Source: Rachicladosporium sp. CCFEE 5018
Lineage: Eukaryota; Ascomycota; Dothideomycetes; Cladosporiales; Cladosporiaceae
Assembly: GCA_002077045.2 (NCBI GenBank)
Contig: KZ111141.1
Location: 485,001 to 549,000 of the forward strand
Direction: 5' to 3'
Length of the DNA stretch: 64,000 nt
In this document: in pieces, positions 29,949 through 40,029 of the stretch
Layout of the letters: each line of letters opens with the position of its first letter
Numbering within the stretch: position 1 is the first letter of the stretch
Translations under genes and position numbers: made by a program
The notes under the pieces: generated by a model
Told to the model about the DNA's origin: nothing
Database searches by the model: none
The model's input: the letters and a program-made list of their open reading frames with translations, nothing else

Positions 29949-31208
29949 TTACCCAACCCTGAGCGCACAGCCCTGTTCCACCTTCTCAATAGCCCTCTGG
30001 TCCCCCTCCCCTGGTAAATAGATCTTCGCAACCGCCAGCAAGCGTCTCGCCTCCTGCCGTTCCCCGCAATCCAAACAAGCCACCGCAGTCCTGTAATAAA
30101 CCCTCCCCATCTCCTTCCCCGCCTCCAACCCCGTGGCGGCCTCCTGCTCCGGCGCCAACTCAATCCCATCCGGCACCCCGAATGCTTCCCGTAATGTGCG
30201 GATGGTGCGCATGCCCCAGAATTTCGCCTCCTGGGGTTGCGAGAGTTTGAGATAGGCGAGGCAGGTGTTTGCTACCAACTGAATGCGGAGGGTTAGGCGC
30301 TCGGATTGGGCGGATTTGGCGGCGTAGGGGGGGTGGGTCAGGGTGCGGGCGTAGAAGGCGTCGGCGTGGATGTGGCGTTGGTGTTGGCGGATGGTGATGT
30401 GGATTGCGGCCCACGCTTGCGTGTACAAGTCTAGGGCTTCGTGGTATGCGGCGCGTTGTTTTGAGGCGTCGTTGACGTGGAGTGTGCCGCGTTTTAAGGC
30501 GTCGTTGCCGAGGGCTTTGAGGCGGACGCATTCGGAGAGGCAGGATTCCACGCTGGGCTCCGCCTCAATCTGCGCAGCTTTGACACCCGCCAACAACGAC
30601 GCATACGGCATGATCTGCCCCACAACCCTAAAATCAACCAACCCCCTCACCTTCCCCCAAGGCTCCAGCAACTTCCTCTGCATCGCCTTTGCCATAAACG
30701 GCGTCTCCCACTCAGGCGAAAAAGGATCCCTCAACTCGAGCGTCAAGCGTAAATTCGGGTTCAGCGCCGGATGCGACAGACCAGCTAACCACCACGTGTG
30801 TCCAAACTTCCCCAGATCGTCCGCGTGAACGACATATGTCTCCCTCTCCCTTCCCTCGTCCTCGTAAGCCGGCGCGTCGATCCCGACGACCAGTCTATGC
30901 TTCGTGAACTTTGCGCCATTGCGTATCACAGTTGGCACATCGCCTTCGAATTGTAGATGCTCGCGGGACTGCTGCCAGGGCGTTTCGACGCGTGCGAAAG
31001 TATTGAGCGAGTAGAAGACTTTGTTGGCTTCGTCGTGGATTTGGCGGTTTATGCGGAAGAGGGTGAGTGCGGGGCGGAAGTCGTAGGTTGTGTAGCCTTC
31101 TTCGTCTATGGAGCGGGACTCGCAGGGGCGGCAGATGAGGGTGTAGACTTGTTCGCGGATTTCGGGAGGAAGGGTGAGGAAGTGGAGGGAAGGGGAGGGG
31201 TTGGACAT
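29949..31208 (-). CDS. 2EXR/F-box-like protein with TPR-like C-terminus
   Basis: From ATG 31208 (MSNPSPSLHFLTLPPEIREQ) the protein is 419 residues. The FLTLPPEIREQVYTLI start followed by FRINRQIHDEANKVFYSLN is the common fungal 2EXR/F-box-like module found in many uncharacterised ascomycete proteins. The C-terminal half (residues about 215-410) is helical with tetratricopeptide-like spacing (KALGNDALKRG, YHEALDLYTQAWAAI, ANTCLAYLKLSQPQEAKFWG, YYRTAVACLDCGERQEARRL). An ATG at 31394 would add 62 Pro/His-rich residues; I prefer the inner start because the family begins close to it and it has A at -3. Function is unknown. No intron is evident. Confidence 0.75.
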   Translation of the reverse strand: MSNPSPSLHFLTLPPEIREQVYTLICRPCESRSIDEEGYTTYDFRPALTLFRINRQIHDEANKVFYSLNTFARVETPWQQSREHLQFEGDVPTVIRNGAKFTKHRLVVGIDAPAYEDEGRERETYVVHADDLGKFGHTWWLAGLSHPALNPNLRLTLELRDPFSPEWETPFMAKAMQRKLLEPWGKVRGLVDFRVVGQIMPYASLLAGVKAAQIEAEPSVESCLSECVRLKALGNDALKRGTLHVNDASKQRAAYHEALDLYTQAWAAIHITIRQHQRHIHADAFYARTLTHPPYAAKSAQSERLTLRIQLVANTCLAYLKLSQPQEAKFWGMRTIRTLREAFGVPDGIELAPEQEAATGLEAGKEMGRVYYRTAVACLDCGERQEARRLLAVAKIYLPGEGDQRAIEKVEQGCALRVG

Positions 31209-31554
31209 GCTGGGCGGTGCTACTGAGGCTACGTGAACGACGATGGGGGAGAAGGGCGAGTGCAGTGAGACGAAGCCTTGGGGTGGTGGTGGTTCGTGGT
31301 GGGGCCGTTTCGGAGATAAGGTTTGCCGAGGCTCCGTTCGAAGTGAAGTGAGATATGGTAGTAGAGAGGTATGAGCTCGATAGAAGTAATTCATCCCATT
31401 CCTGTGGTCGTCTCAGAAGACATTCCTGGCCTGATCTTAGTAGATGCAACATATGCCAATACTAACACATAGGGCAGCGCTTGCACAGCCAACCCGAGAC
31501 AAATTCCCATCTATTCCCATGCCCCAGTACCGCCTCGTCAATATCGTATACTCA

Positions 31555-33096
31555 TCAAGCCGTCAACGCACTCGAAATCCCGAGTATAGTCATCCCCGTA
31601 AACGCCCCAATCATACACAATCCCCTCGAATGCGTCAACTCCAAGCTCTCCCCAAAGAGCTGCAAAGCCACACTCGCCATGATCCCCGCCGTAACCGCGA
31701 ACATCGCCCCATAGACGCCCTCACTCGGCGCCCACTTTCCCTCCGTTCCAGCGATCTTGAACCACAGCGCCGCTACTCCAGCACCGACTGGCTGGCTCAG
31801 GCCGCCGAGCGCTAGACTCCACGCCATTGCTTTTGCGCGGGAGTTCAGGGCTAGATATAACGGGAGGGCCATGGCGAAGCCTTCGGTGATGTTGTGGATG
31901 AAGAGTGCTAGGAAGACGGTGAAGCCTAGTCGTGGGTTGGCGTGGTTTGTGGCGTAGGTTATGAAGCCTTCGGGGAGTTTGTGTAGGGCTATGGCGAGGG
32001 AGGTTTGGAGACCTATGCTGAGGAAGGCGTTGGTGGGGACGTGGTGGTGGTGATGATCCGGAGCGTGGGAGGAAGTTGTTTCGTTGGAGCGGGTTTTGTG
32101 GAGGTCGGCCAGTGAGTCGTGGGCTGTGGTGTGAGGGCTGTGTTGGGGTGACTGAGGGCCGTCGGTCTGGCTCAGGTGGTGATCTGCGGGACGAGGGTCC
32201 TCGGAAATGTTGCCGAGTAAGGGTGAGGTCTCGGTTGTAGGTTGGAAGGTCATCGTGGCGCTTTTGCTTATGGGTGGTCGTGAGGACAGACTGCTATTTC
32301 GTAGGGAGCCACGAATGCCGCCTCGTGCGTTAATCTTCTTGAAGCAATCTGATCCGCAGGGGTCGCTGAAGCCGTAGCAAGGGCCATCGCAGTCGCAGCT
32401 CTCCTTTTTGTTGGAGGTCAGATGAGATATGCCTGTTGTGAGACGCTGTTGTAAAGATGGCCGTCGAGACTGCGAGGCTGTGTGAGCGAGCCGGGTAGCT
32501 GCGTTGCTCGGGAAGACACTGTTCTCTGTCGTCGAACGCGTCACTGCATGAGGTACCCCGTGATCATGGAAGTAAGACGTCTGCCTTGACGCTGCACGCG
32601 GCGTCTTAGGTCCGAGCGGCGTGTGCCCAGGTAAGGAGCTGTTCCTTGGTCTGTTGAGTGGTCGTCGCGGGGCTTCATCGTCATGCACATGACCATTCTC
32701 CTTGGGAACCTCGTCTTCCTCGTGATTGTGCTCGCAGTCAACAACATGCGAGGGAATGAAACGATGCATGACCCGCGACAAAAGCTGGATCCCAACTACG
32801 CCCCCAATGAAGCACATGATCAAGATCCAAGCAGCTGCTTTCGCAGAGAAGCCATCATTGACCAGACTCGTCTTAGCGGATGGCAGCATACTATACAGCG
32901 CCGAGAAGAGCATTACGCCGAAGCTTAGGCTTAGCGATAGTGACAAGAAGGTATCGCTATCCTGAATTCGAAAGTCCCGTTTTCCAGGAAATTGCCGGAT
33001 GATGAGATCGACGCAGATGATGGAGGCTCCTAGTACGCAGGCGATGCCGCTCAGACTGGTCATGACCCATCCTCGTTCATCGTTGGAGAGACCCAT
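31555..33096 (-). CDS. zrt3: ZIP-family zinc transporter, ZRT3-like
   Basis: This 513-residue protein starts at ATG 33096 (MGLSNDERGWVMTSLSG). Three N-terminal membrane segments are seen (about 10-33, 52-74, 85-107). A long cytosolic loop follows, rich in His, Cys and Ser (HNHEEDEVPKENGHVHDD, a Cys cluster around CDCDGPCYG, and HHHHH just before TM4), and then five C-terminal helices. The metal-site motifs ALHKLPEGF and FIHNITEGFAMALP are intact. This fits the vacuolar zinc exporter ZRT3 group, which releases stored zinc to the cytosol. It is divergent from VMS1 (395 bp between ATGs). I found no obvious zinc-responsive element in that spacer by eye. No intron is needed. Confidence 0.88.
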   Translation of the reverse strand: MGLSNDERGWVMTSLSGIACVLGASIICVDLIIRQFPGKRDFRIQDSDTFLSLSLSLSFGVMLFSALYSMLPSAKTSLVNDGFSAKAAAWILIMCFIGGVVGIQLLSRVMHRFIPSHVVDCEHNHEEDEVPKENGHVHDDEAPRRPLNRPRNSSLPGHTPLGPKTPRAASRQTSYFHDHGVPHAVTRSTTENSVFPSNAATRLAHTASQSRRPSLQQRLTTGISHLTSNKKESCDCDGPCYGFSDPCGSDCFKKINARGGIRGSLRNSSLSSRPPISKSATMTFQPTTETSPLLGNISEDPRPADHHLSQTDGPQSPQHSPHTTAHDSLADLHKTRSNETTSSHAPDHHHHHVPTNAFLSIGLQTSLAIALHKLPEGFITYATNHANPRLGFTVFLALFIHNITEGFAMALPLYLALNSRAKAMAWSLALGGLSQPVGAGVAALWFKIAGTEGKWAPSEGVYGAMFAVTAGIMASVALQLFGESLELTHSRGLCMIGAFTGMTILGISSALTA

Positions 33097-33491
33097 GATG
33101 GGCAGATTCCTGTGGGTAGCCGCGCCACTGTGAGCAGACAGCCGCAAAGGTTCCTGATGTTTGAATGAGTCTCCTGGTCTTCCGTAGTATCAGAATGGTA
33201 GCAGGTGGTGGGACTTCCGGGAGGTACAAGACCAGGTCTAGGTGATTGCGTAGATCTTCGAGTTGAGAGTCGCGATGGTTGTGCTATTGGCATGGACATC
33301 ACGACCCTGTCTGGACCTTCGCTATCCATCAAGGTGCTTCGTTCTCGCTGAGTCAGCCGGAAACTGTGACATCATGTGATTGAGCAATGGGAAATATGAG
33401 TCCAGATGATCTATGGTGACTGCGATGATGCATTATACTTAGGCCTGACACCCATAGATCAGGCACAACACCTAGACTGGAAACCTCCACC
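33097..33491. promoter_or_regulatory. Divergent promoter region ZRT3 / VMS1
   Basis: This 395-bp spacer separates the two start codons and must contain both promoters. It includes a short palindromic ATCATGTGAT-like stretch near 33371. I identify no specific factor site. Confidence 0.4.
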
Positions 33492-35571
33492 ATGGCTCAA
33501 CAGCCAGTCGACAAGCTGCTCCAGCGGCCACTATACGGCAAGTATTCTCCTTAGGGCTATCAAGCACCGCTGACTTTAGTCAGTGTTCGACTTGCCCGAA
33601 GAGCTTCTCTATACACTCCAGCTGAAGACGCAGCCAAGTGCGGCTCCCTTAGAAGATGGACCACACACTTCGAGACCCACGACTCCCTTAGAGAGTAGTG
33701 AAACAACCAACGGCAGTTCGACATCGGCGACCTCATGCACGCTATGTGGCCAGTCCTTCCCGACAGTGCTTGACCAGAGAAGCCATGTGCGCTCGGATCT
33801 GCATGCGTACAATCTGAAGCTGAAGCTGCGAGGACGGGAAGCTGTCACTGAGAGCGAGTTCGAGCGTTTGGTTGAGAAGCTGGATGAGAGCTTGTCGGGC
33901 TCAGACACAGATGAGTCAGACGACTCAGATGAGGGCGAGGAAGCAGGTAAGACGAAAGATAGCACGCTGAGTGCACTGCTCAGGCGGCAAGCCAAAGTTA
34001 CGAATGGAGATGCTGAAGATGCGCCAACGAAGCAGCGGAAGCAGGGCGCAGGGAAGGCGCCGTTGATGTGGTTCACTTCGTCAAAGTTGCCGTCAAATAC
34101 GTCGCTGGGAGTGTATCGAGCTGTGTTTGCAATCGAGGAGCAAGAAGAGGCAGATCATCTCGTGGAGACACTTCAGCGAAAGCAACTCGTTCCCAAACCT
34201 GCACCGAAGCCTGCAACAAAGCCAGACCCGGAGGATGAAGGAGGTGTACCACTACCTGCATCCATGGTACCACTCAGCAATGGCTCAGGAGGACCGCATT
34301 ACTTCATGTGCATGATTGGAGGAGGTCACTTTGCTGCGATGCTCGTCTCCTTGACACCTAAGCTCACGAAGAAAGCCGGGCTTGATGATCGAGCGGCGAC
34401 TGTGATTGCCCACAAGACTTTTCACAGATATACTACAAGAAGAAAACAGGGTGGCTCGCAATCTGCGAAGGACAACACAGGGAAGAGCATCTCTAGTGCA
34501 GGATCTAGTTTGCGACGATATAATGAGGTAGCACTAGAGACCGAGATCAGAGGACTGCTGCAGGAGTGGAGGAGTCTGATCGACTCGGCAGATCTAATAT
34601 TCGTGCGAGCATCAGGGAGCGGGAATCGGAGAACACTGTTTGGGCCGTACGAGGATCAGGTGCTCACACAGAAGGACCCTAGACTACGCGGTTTCCCGTT
34701 CAACACGCGCCGTGCGACACAGGCAGAGCTCATGCGGGCATTTGTTGAGCTCACACGAGTCAAGGTCAACGTTGTAGACGAAGCAGCACTCGCTCGTCAA
34801 GCTGAAGAAGCGGCTACGGCAGCAGCCAAGGCGCAGGCACAGGCCCAGGCCCAAGCAGCATCAAGACCTTCAGCGCCGAAAGTCGCTAAACCCTCGAAGG
34901 CAGATGAGGAAGCACTCCTGCACACAACACAGCTTCAAGCACTTATCCGCCGCTCAAAAGCACCCGCTCTGCTCTCGTATCTGCAGACGCACTCAGTTCC
35001 CCAGGACTTCATATTCTTTCCGCCGGATCAAAATCGGCATGCGCCCACACCACTCCATCTAGCAGCCAGCTCGAACAGCCCAGCTTGCGTGCTGGCGCTT
35101 CTCACAAAAGCAAAGGCCGATCCCACAGTAGAGAATACTGACTCAAAGTACCCCTTCGATCTTGCCGGCGATCGCGCGACCCGCGATGCCTTCCGCCTTG
35201 CTCGTAGCCAGCTAGGCGAGACAGATTTCTCGTGGGACACTGCCAATGTTCCGTCACCTCTTTCACAAATCGACGTTGATGCCCGTGCACAGCGCGAAGC
35301 AGCCGAGCAAGCAGAGGAAAACGCCGCGGAGAAGGCAAGACGTCAGAAAGAGACCGAGCGATTACGGGAGGAGGAGAGAGCGAAAGGCGTGCAAGCCAAG
35401 GAGGACAAGTTTGGCAAAGGAAGGCTGCTGAGCAAGCCGATTTTGACTGCCGAGGAGAGGAGAGCGGAGGATGCGAGGGGCATGACGGATGAGATGAGGA
35501 TCAAGGTTGAGCGAGAACGCAGGGCAAGGGCTGCGGAGGAGAGGATGAGGAAGTTGGCTGGTGGGCGGTAA
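33492..35571 (+). CDS. vms1: VMS1/ANKZF1, peptidyl-tRNA endonuclease of ribosome quality control
   Basis: Exon 1 is 33492-33537 (MAQQPVDKLLQRPLY plus one base) and exon 2 is 33584-35571, giving 677 residues. The 46-bp intron has a GC donor (GCAAGT at 33538), a CTGAC branch sequence at 33571 and a GTCAG acceptor. Splicing yields RPLYVFDLPEELLYTL, the expected family N-terminus. Domains are a C2H2-like zinc finger (Cys67, Cys70, His83, His89), the VLRF1 release-factor-like domain (GGGHFAAMLVSL, HRYTTRRKQGGSQSAKDN) with the catalytic glutamine at about Gln308, an Ala/Gln repeat near residue 420, ankyrin-type text (TPLHLAASSNSPACVLALLT) and a C-terminal VCP-interacting motif (RERRARAAEERMRKL). 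Vms1 cleaves peptidyl-tRNA on stalled 60S subunits and recruits Cdc48. Confidence 0.92.
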
Positions 35572-35669
35572 TAATGACGCGACAATGTTTACACAACCTA
35601 CAGTGTTGTACAACCAGGACCTCCCGTACCTCCAATAATACCACGCCTTTGGCCCAACACAAGACTGAC

Positions 35670-36686
35670 TCACGCCTCGTCGCAATCGAAAGACAATTCG
35701 CCGCGCTCCACCATTTTCCACCCTAAGCTCAACATCTCCTCTTCCTCATCCTCAGCGATGGGCATGCCAGCTTCGTTCGAGCTATAACTCCCAAGGCCCA
35801 GTTGATCGAAGGCATCGCCGTCGCCATCGCCATTGCCATCATCGTTCCCGATGTCCTCCTTCATCGCCGCCTTCTTGTCCTTCGAAATCTGCCGCAAGCG
35901 CTGTGACTCAGCCCAGATCCTCTCATGCCACAGGATCACCCCACCATACATCTCGAAAATCAGTCTAGACGTTAGCGCTTCGAAGTCGGCTGAGCATGCC
36001 AGGACATCATTCGGATCCGGCGTCACTGCCTTTCCTGCTGCGGCCCACTGCACCAGCCATTTGCCACCATTATTTTTGCCCTCCGACAGTTGAGAGCCTT
36101 CCTCGAAGCACTCTAGCGCATAGCTGACAGTAGCCTTCCAAATCTTACTCACATCGGCCCACGACACAGTCCAAGGAAGATGCAACTTCGCACTTCTCAC
36201 CGGCGAGCCCTGATAATCCAGGCCCGTGATGACGAGGACTTCGAACGACCCGCCTAGCGGCGTGATTACAGCGTTCTCGCGTTCCCATTGTTTGAGGCGG
36301 AGCGCAGTGACCTTCGCAGTGATGGACAATGGAGCGAAAGCTTTGATCTCCTCCGGTGCGGCAAGCTCGGAGTATAGGTGGTCTAGATGATCTAGGTTAG
36401 CTTGACGGATGTGGCGGTCGAGCGACTTGTGGACTTGGTAGATGAGTGGCTCCAACGCAGCCGCGCGGGCGAGGTCATTGTCGTGTTCGTCAAGGTGGGT
36501 TGGAAGTAGATCGCTGGGCGAAGAAGCGCCGTCGTCTTTGGCGTCGATCGTTGTCTCGCTGACAGCACCGGATCTGGAGAAAATCACGCCCTTGAGCTCC
36601 AGATACTGATCCAGCAGCTCGATCAGCTGGTGTGACGGTTGAGGTGGGTCTGGGAAGCGAGGACTGCGAAGCTGTGGTGTCGCCAT
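35670..36686 (-). CDS. Hypothetical acidic-tailed protein
   Basis: From ATG 36686 (MATPQLRSPRFPDPPQPSHQ, context aacATGG) the protein is 338 residues. It has an N-terminal helix (IELLDQYLELKGVIFS), a central folded part (ITAKVTALRLKQWERE to LPWTVSWADVSKIWKATVSY) and a very acidic tail with a Gly/Asp repeat (about 15 residues encoded near 35813-35850). It shows no signal peptide or membrane segment. I do not recognise the family. The frame is open upstream to another ATG at 36938, adding 84 residues; that start has a weaker context (cacATG), so I treat it as leader. Its stop is 98 bp from the convergent VMS1 stop. Confidence 0.6.
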   Translation of the reverse strand: MATPQLRSPRFPDPPQPSHQLIELLDQYLELKGVIFSRSGAVSETTIDAKDDGASSPSDLLPTHLDEHDNDLARAAALEPLIYQVHKSLDRHIRQANLDHLDHLYSELAAPEEIKAFAPLSITAKVTALRLKQWERENAVITPLGGSFEVLVITGLDYQGSPVRSAKLHLPWTVSWADVSKIWKATVSYALECFEEGSQLSEGKNNGGKWLVQWAAAGKAVTPDPNDVLACSADFEALTSRLIFEMYGGVILWHERIWAESQRLRQISKDKKAAMKEDIGNDDGNGDGDGDAFDQLGLGSYSSNEAGMPIAEDEEEEMLSLGWKMVERGELSFDCDEA

Positions 36687-37116
36687 GTTGGCAGCTCCAA
36701 AAGCGCAGTCTGAGCGCGGTGAAGTGATAGATCTATAGTATATAGTGTAAGTAGATCCCTGATCGGGATCTGCACTTGTTTGCATCGCGTTGATCGTGAA
36801 CCCAGCAAGGGCAGGAACGACCGACACCTCCTTCCCCTTCTCCCAACTTCGCTTCACGTATCCAAGGAACCGCCAACGGCTGTTGTCGCGAAGCTTGAAG
36901 CCTCCTTGCGCTGTCCCCAGTTGCGCTACGACTTGCATGTGAAAGCTATGCGTAGATGAGCGGCGCCATTATCCAGGTCTTGTAGCTCACGAGCATCGAC
37001 CTGGTCTTCTCGATGTCAGGCCTATCGCCAACGGATGTTACAACCGTTTGAACGTACTATGCAAGTCAAGCGACAGTCACATGAGACTCCAGCCCTATTA
37101 TTCGACCGATGCCCAC
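36687..37116. other. Intergenic or possible N-terminal extension
   Basis: These 430 bp lie between two minus-strand genes. The part 36687-36938 is open in frame with the downstream gene and may encode an N-terminal extension (MQVVAQLGTAQGGFKLRDNS onward). The rest holds no coding sequence that I can support. Confidence 0.35.
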
Positions 37117-38769
37117 TCACCATTCTCCAAAGATCTCCCTATCCAGATCCACCGGCTCCGACAGCGTGACGTTCGAGTTCGGATGAGGCTGGAAGACCCT
37201 AATCGCTGGCAACTGCTGTGTATCCACCGGCTGTCTCGTCTGTTCGATCCGATGCGGTAAACGCAGTCTAGGTCGCTGCGCCTGCAGCCGTCGCCAAACT
37301 TCCTCCGGCATCTCACCTCGCTGGACGTCTGTAGGCGTGAGTCGCCTTAGCTCCGGCGTCTCGATCGGCATGTCTATACCGGGCGCGTAGAGCACGCCCA
37401 TGCGCCTCAGGCCGTGCTGCGAGGCGACAGGTCTATCGCCTATCCTCGGGACGTCCGGCGAGATGCCTCTGTGCTCTCGATACCAAGTAGCCATGGTGGG
37501 CACATCTCTCGGCTTCACTTCGCCCTGCCAATACCCGCTCTTTTCCCAATCCTTCGGTCGCCAGATGGGCTCCACGACAGTCTCCGGCACCTCATATCCC
37601 AGCCTCACAGACCGCCCTTTCAGCCATCGCCTGATTCGCCACGCCTCACTGACATGTCGTTCAGTGACGTAAACGACAGTATCGTCTAGGGCGCCCCATG
37701 TCAGTACTACTTTCAACGGCTCGGTGGAGCCGTCATAGAGGCTTCGGGCGTCGCCCTTCGTGCCAGCTATGGCGGCTTCAAGATCGGAGATGCAGCCTTT
37801 GATCGTGCGGGAGGCGAGCCAGAGCATGTGGTGTTTGTACCTCGCTTCGTTACTTGTGCGAAGTCGATTGTCTTCAATGGAGGAAAGTGGAGGGGAGGTC
37901 TCTTCTTCGGTCGATTCGCCGTCGTCGTTTTGTTTCTTAAAGTGCTCTAACAGAGTGAGGTATCCTTGTTTGTTGCTACACTCGTCTCGACGAGGTCTGC
38001 GTTTCTCGGTGGGTGACTTGCTGTCTATCTTCTCGGATGAGGCTGGGCCCGCGCTATTAAGGCGAGCTTCTCGAAATGATGGCGCCTCATTGAATGGCTG
38101 ATGGGAGATTTGAAGTGATGAGATGCTGGGGATGTCAATAGCTCGCTCTCGGCTTTGTGTCGGGGATGCAGATCGCGCAGGATACCCAGGGGCTCTGTCA
38201 AACGACTTTGACTTCTTCGGGGCTGGACCTCTACCGTCCCGAGAGTCGCATTGGGATATACCGACCGCTTTCCTCTTGCCCAGCGTCTTAGCTGATGGCG
38301 ATCCGGGTCCTCGGCAAGCTACTCGCATGCAGTCATCCCCTTGTAGCTTCGGCGAAGGCGAATTCTGGATTATGGACTGTTCCTCTGAGCTTGTGTCCTG
38401 CTCAGATCTCGTCAGTGATACGCGATTGTGTGCGTTTTGGAGTTGTGCCGCTACAGGGGCAGTGCAGACTCTCTCATGCGCCGCGCATACGGGCTCATTT
38501 GTCGACATTCCAGTCTGCGTCGCATGTTGCGGTTCTGATCGGTGGTCAGGCTGGGCGGATGCCCTCAGAGCTGTGGTCACCGGCATCCTAACAGCGAGGG
38601 TAGCTTGTCTGGTCTCCAGATCCCGCTCAGCTTGCAACTCCAGCTCTCTCTCCGCACGCCACCCATTTGACCTCCTCTGCAAGTCTACTTCCAGATAGTC
38701 GCCTGCCGTGCTCAGGCTCATTGGCGGGTGGTGACGGGTCTCATTGAGACGCTGAAAGCGTGAGTACAT
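37117..38769 (-). CDS. Hypothetical protein, disordered N-half and conserved-looking C-half
   Basis: The frame from ATG 38769 (MYSRFQRLNETRHHPPMSLS) is 550 residues. The first half is disordered and charged, with a possible nuclear signal (LGKRKAVGI and APKKSKSF). From about residue 270 the sequence looks folded (QGYLTLLEHFKKQ, HHMLWLASRTIKGCISDLEA, VVLTWGALDDTVVYVTERHV, IWRPKDWEKSGYWQGEVKP). I do not recognise the family. The true start is uncertain. Splicing from an upstream exon (38904-39107) into CGT CTC at 38751 keeps the frame, uses GTAAGT and TTTCAG, and would replace the first six residues. An ATG at residue 17 (MSLSTAGDYLEV) is another option. Confidence 0.6.
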   Translation of the reverse strand: MYSRFQRLNETRHHPPMSLSTAGDYLEVDLQRRSNGWRAERELELQAERDLETRQATLAVRMPVTTALRASAQPDHRSEPQHATQTGMSTNEPVCAAHERVCTAPVAAQLQNAHNRVSLTRSEQDTSSEEQSIIQNSPSPKLQGDDCMRVACRGPGSPSAKTLGKRKAVGISQCDSRDGRGPAPKKSKSFDRAPGYPARSASPTQSRERAIDIPSISSLQISHQPFNEAPSFREARLNSAGPASSEKIDSKSPTEKRRPRRDECSNKQGYLTLLEHFKKQNDDGESTEEETSPPLSSIEDNRLRTSNEARYKHHMLWLASRTIKGCISDLEAAIAGTKGDARSLYDGSTEPLKVVLTWGALDDTVVYVTERHVSEAWRIRRWLKGRSVRLGYEVPETVVEPIWRPKDWEKSGYWQGEVKPRDVPTMATWYREHRGISPDVPRIGDRPVASQHGLRRMGVLYAPGIDMPIETPELRRLTPTDVQRGEMPEEVWRRLQAQRPRLRLPHRIEQTRQPVDTQQLPAIRVFQPHPNSNVTLSEPVDLDREIFGEW

Positions 38770-38903
38770 GGCTGCGACCGCCTCTTATATCTCGGTGTAG
38801 GTAACGATGCTTCAGTATGGATAATTGTGGAAGTGATAGACTGCTATACTCGCATATACTGCGCTGTGACCCGTATAGTGGCAAAAGCTTAAGATGGACT
38901 TAC

Positions 38904-39107
38904 AGCGAGGGCTGTCGGCTCGGATTGCGCGAAGTCTTTTGCGGGCGGAATGGTCAGCAAGAACTGCCAGCGACCATTGGCAGCGACGGTACCATCCTCA
39001 ACAGCATCGACGGTACTCATCGCAAGTACCAATTGCATTTCGAGAACAGTCTCTGCTTTCGAAATGCTGGGAAAGGGGTTCGAGGGAAGACTTGTTTGAT
39101 TCTGTAC
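38904..39107 (-). other. Candidate upstream coding exon of the 37117-38769 gene
   Basis: On the minus strand a coding-like segment (NQTSLPSNPFPSISKAETVL to PPAKDFAQSEPTALA) is preceded by a TGTACAG acceptor and ends at a consensus GTAAGT donor (38903). Both ends look like splice sites, and the downstream join at 38751 keeps phase 0. A first exon from ATG 39249 (MVEADMSKGPTASIWPTLGL) may exist, but the splice I tried between them creates a stop. The segment could instead belong to a separate small gene. Confidence 0.35.
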
Positions 39108-39292
39108 AGGTGAAGCCAATCCTGCACCAACGCCTTGCTGAAGTCACAAAAAGCCCAAGTCTATCATGTTGGTACACACAAGCAGCCGAAAGCCCGAGTG
39201 TCGGCCATATCGACGCCGTCGGCCCTTTGCTCATATCGGCTTCCACCATCTCTATCGTATCACTCAGCGCTACCTAGCAAAGATGCGGCTTT

Positions 39293-40029
39293 TTATTGCT
39301 CCTTGTCAAAGAACACCTTCCTGGTAAGCTAAAGGATGTGTGTCAGCGCCAATCTCGACATAACGTGCCAGACCAAAGATATTTGTGACTTACTGCCCAA
39401 CCTCCAGCGACGGACCCCACAATCGCCCCGGATATCACCATCGGCCGTACGCCTCTTGTCGCTTTGAATATCATGCCGCTTATTGTGCCTGCCGCCACAC
39501 TGTTGAAAGTATCATGCTTGCCTCGAGTGTACCCAATCGTACTATTGATCCCGTTGTACATCAACGCCACAACACCCGCTGAATTGCCCAAGAACGGCCC
39601 TCGTCTCGTCACAGCATTGAGCACCGAGTTGAGTCGCAACTTCGGCGGCGCGGTAGGCGGTAATCGGTTCAATCCCTCCGCCAGCCCCCATGCGCCACCC
39701 ATGGACAATGCCGCCAAGTACGACACCCCCGTGCCATAGCACAGGTCATCTGACCATCCTCTTGATGGGAGAAATGAAGAGCCACCAGGCAAGTCTGTGA
39801 GTGTTGAGTCGTCGAGAGTAAGATAGTCGAGTGTATCCTGATTTAATCCTGCCAAAGGGTGTAGGGCTGATGGGTCGAAGGCGCCAGGCGAAGTCATGAA
39901 TGATCCCACATCATCGGGGGAGACTGTGTTGAAGGAGACGCCGGGTGTGTTCGCATCGTTAAGGTCTTGCGATGAGGGTATCGATGCTGTTTGCGATTTG
40001 CTGCCGGTGAAGACATCCCAGACACCCAT
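39293..40029 (-). CDS. tim23: Mitochondrial inner-membrane translocase TIM23
   Basis: Exon 1 is 40029-39394 (212 codons from MGVWDVFTGSKSQTAS), the intron is 39393-39329 (GTAAGT...TTTAG, 65 bp) and exon 2 is 39328-39293 (LTRKVFFDKEQ). The total is 223 residues. The N-terminal half is the acidic intermembrane-space segment. The C-terminal half has the four-helix Tim17/Tim22/Tim23 fold with Gly-rich helices (YLAALSMGGAWGLAEGL, GNSAGVVALMYNGINSTIGY, NSVAAGTISGMIFKATRG, ISGAIVGSVAGGWA). It forms the core of the presequence translocase. Without the small last exon the frame would read 15 unrelated residues. It is divergent from the THADA/Trm732-like gene (313 bp). Confidence 0.92.

Noticed and set aside
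34826..34860. GCACAGGCC-type short tandem repeat
   Set aside because: It lies inside VMS1 and simply encodes an Ala/Gln tract; not an independent element.
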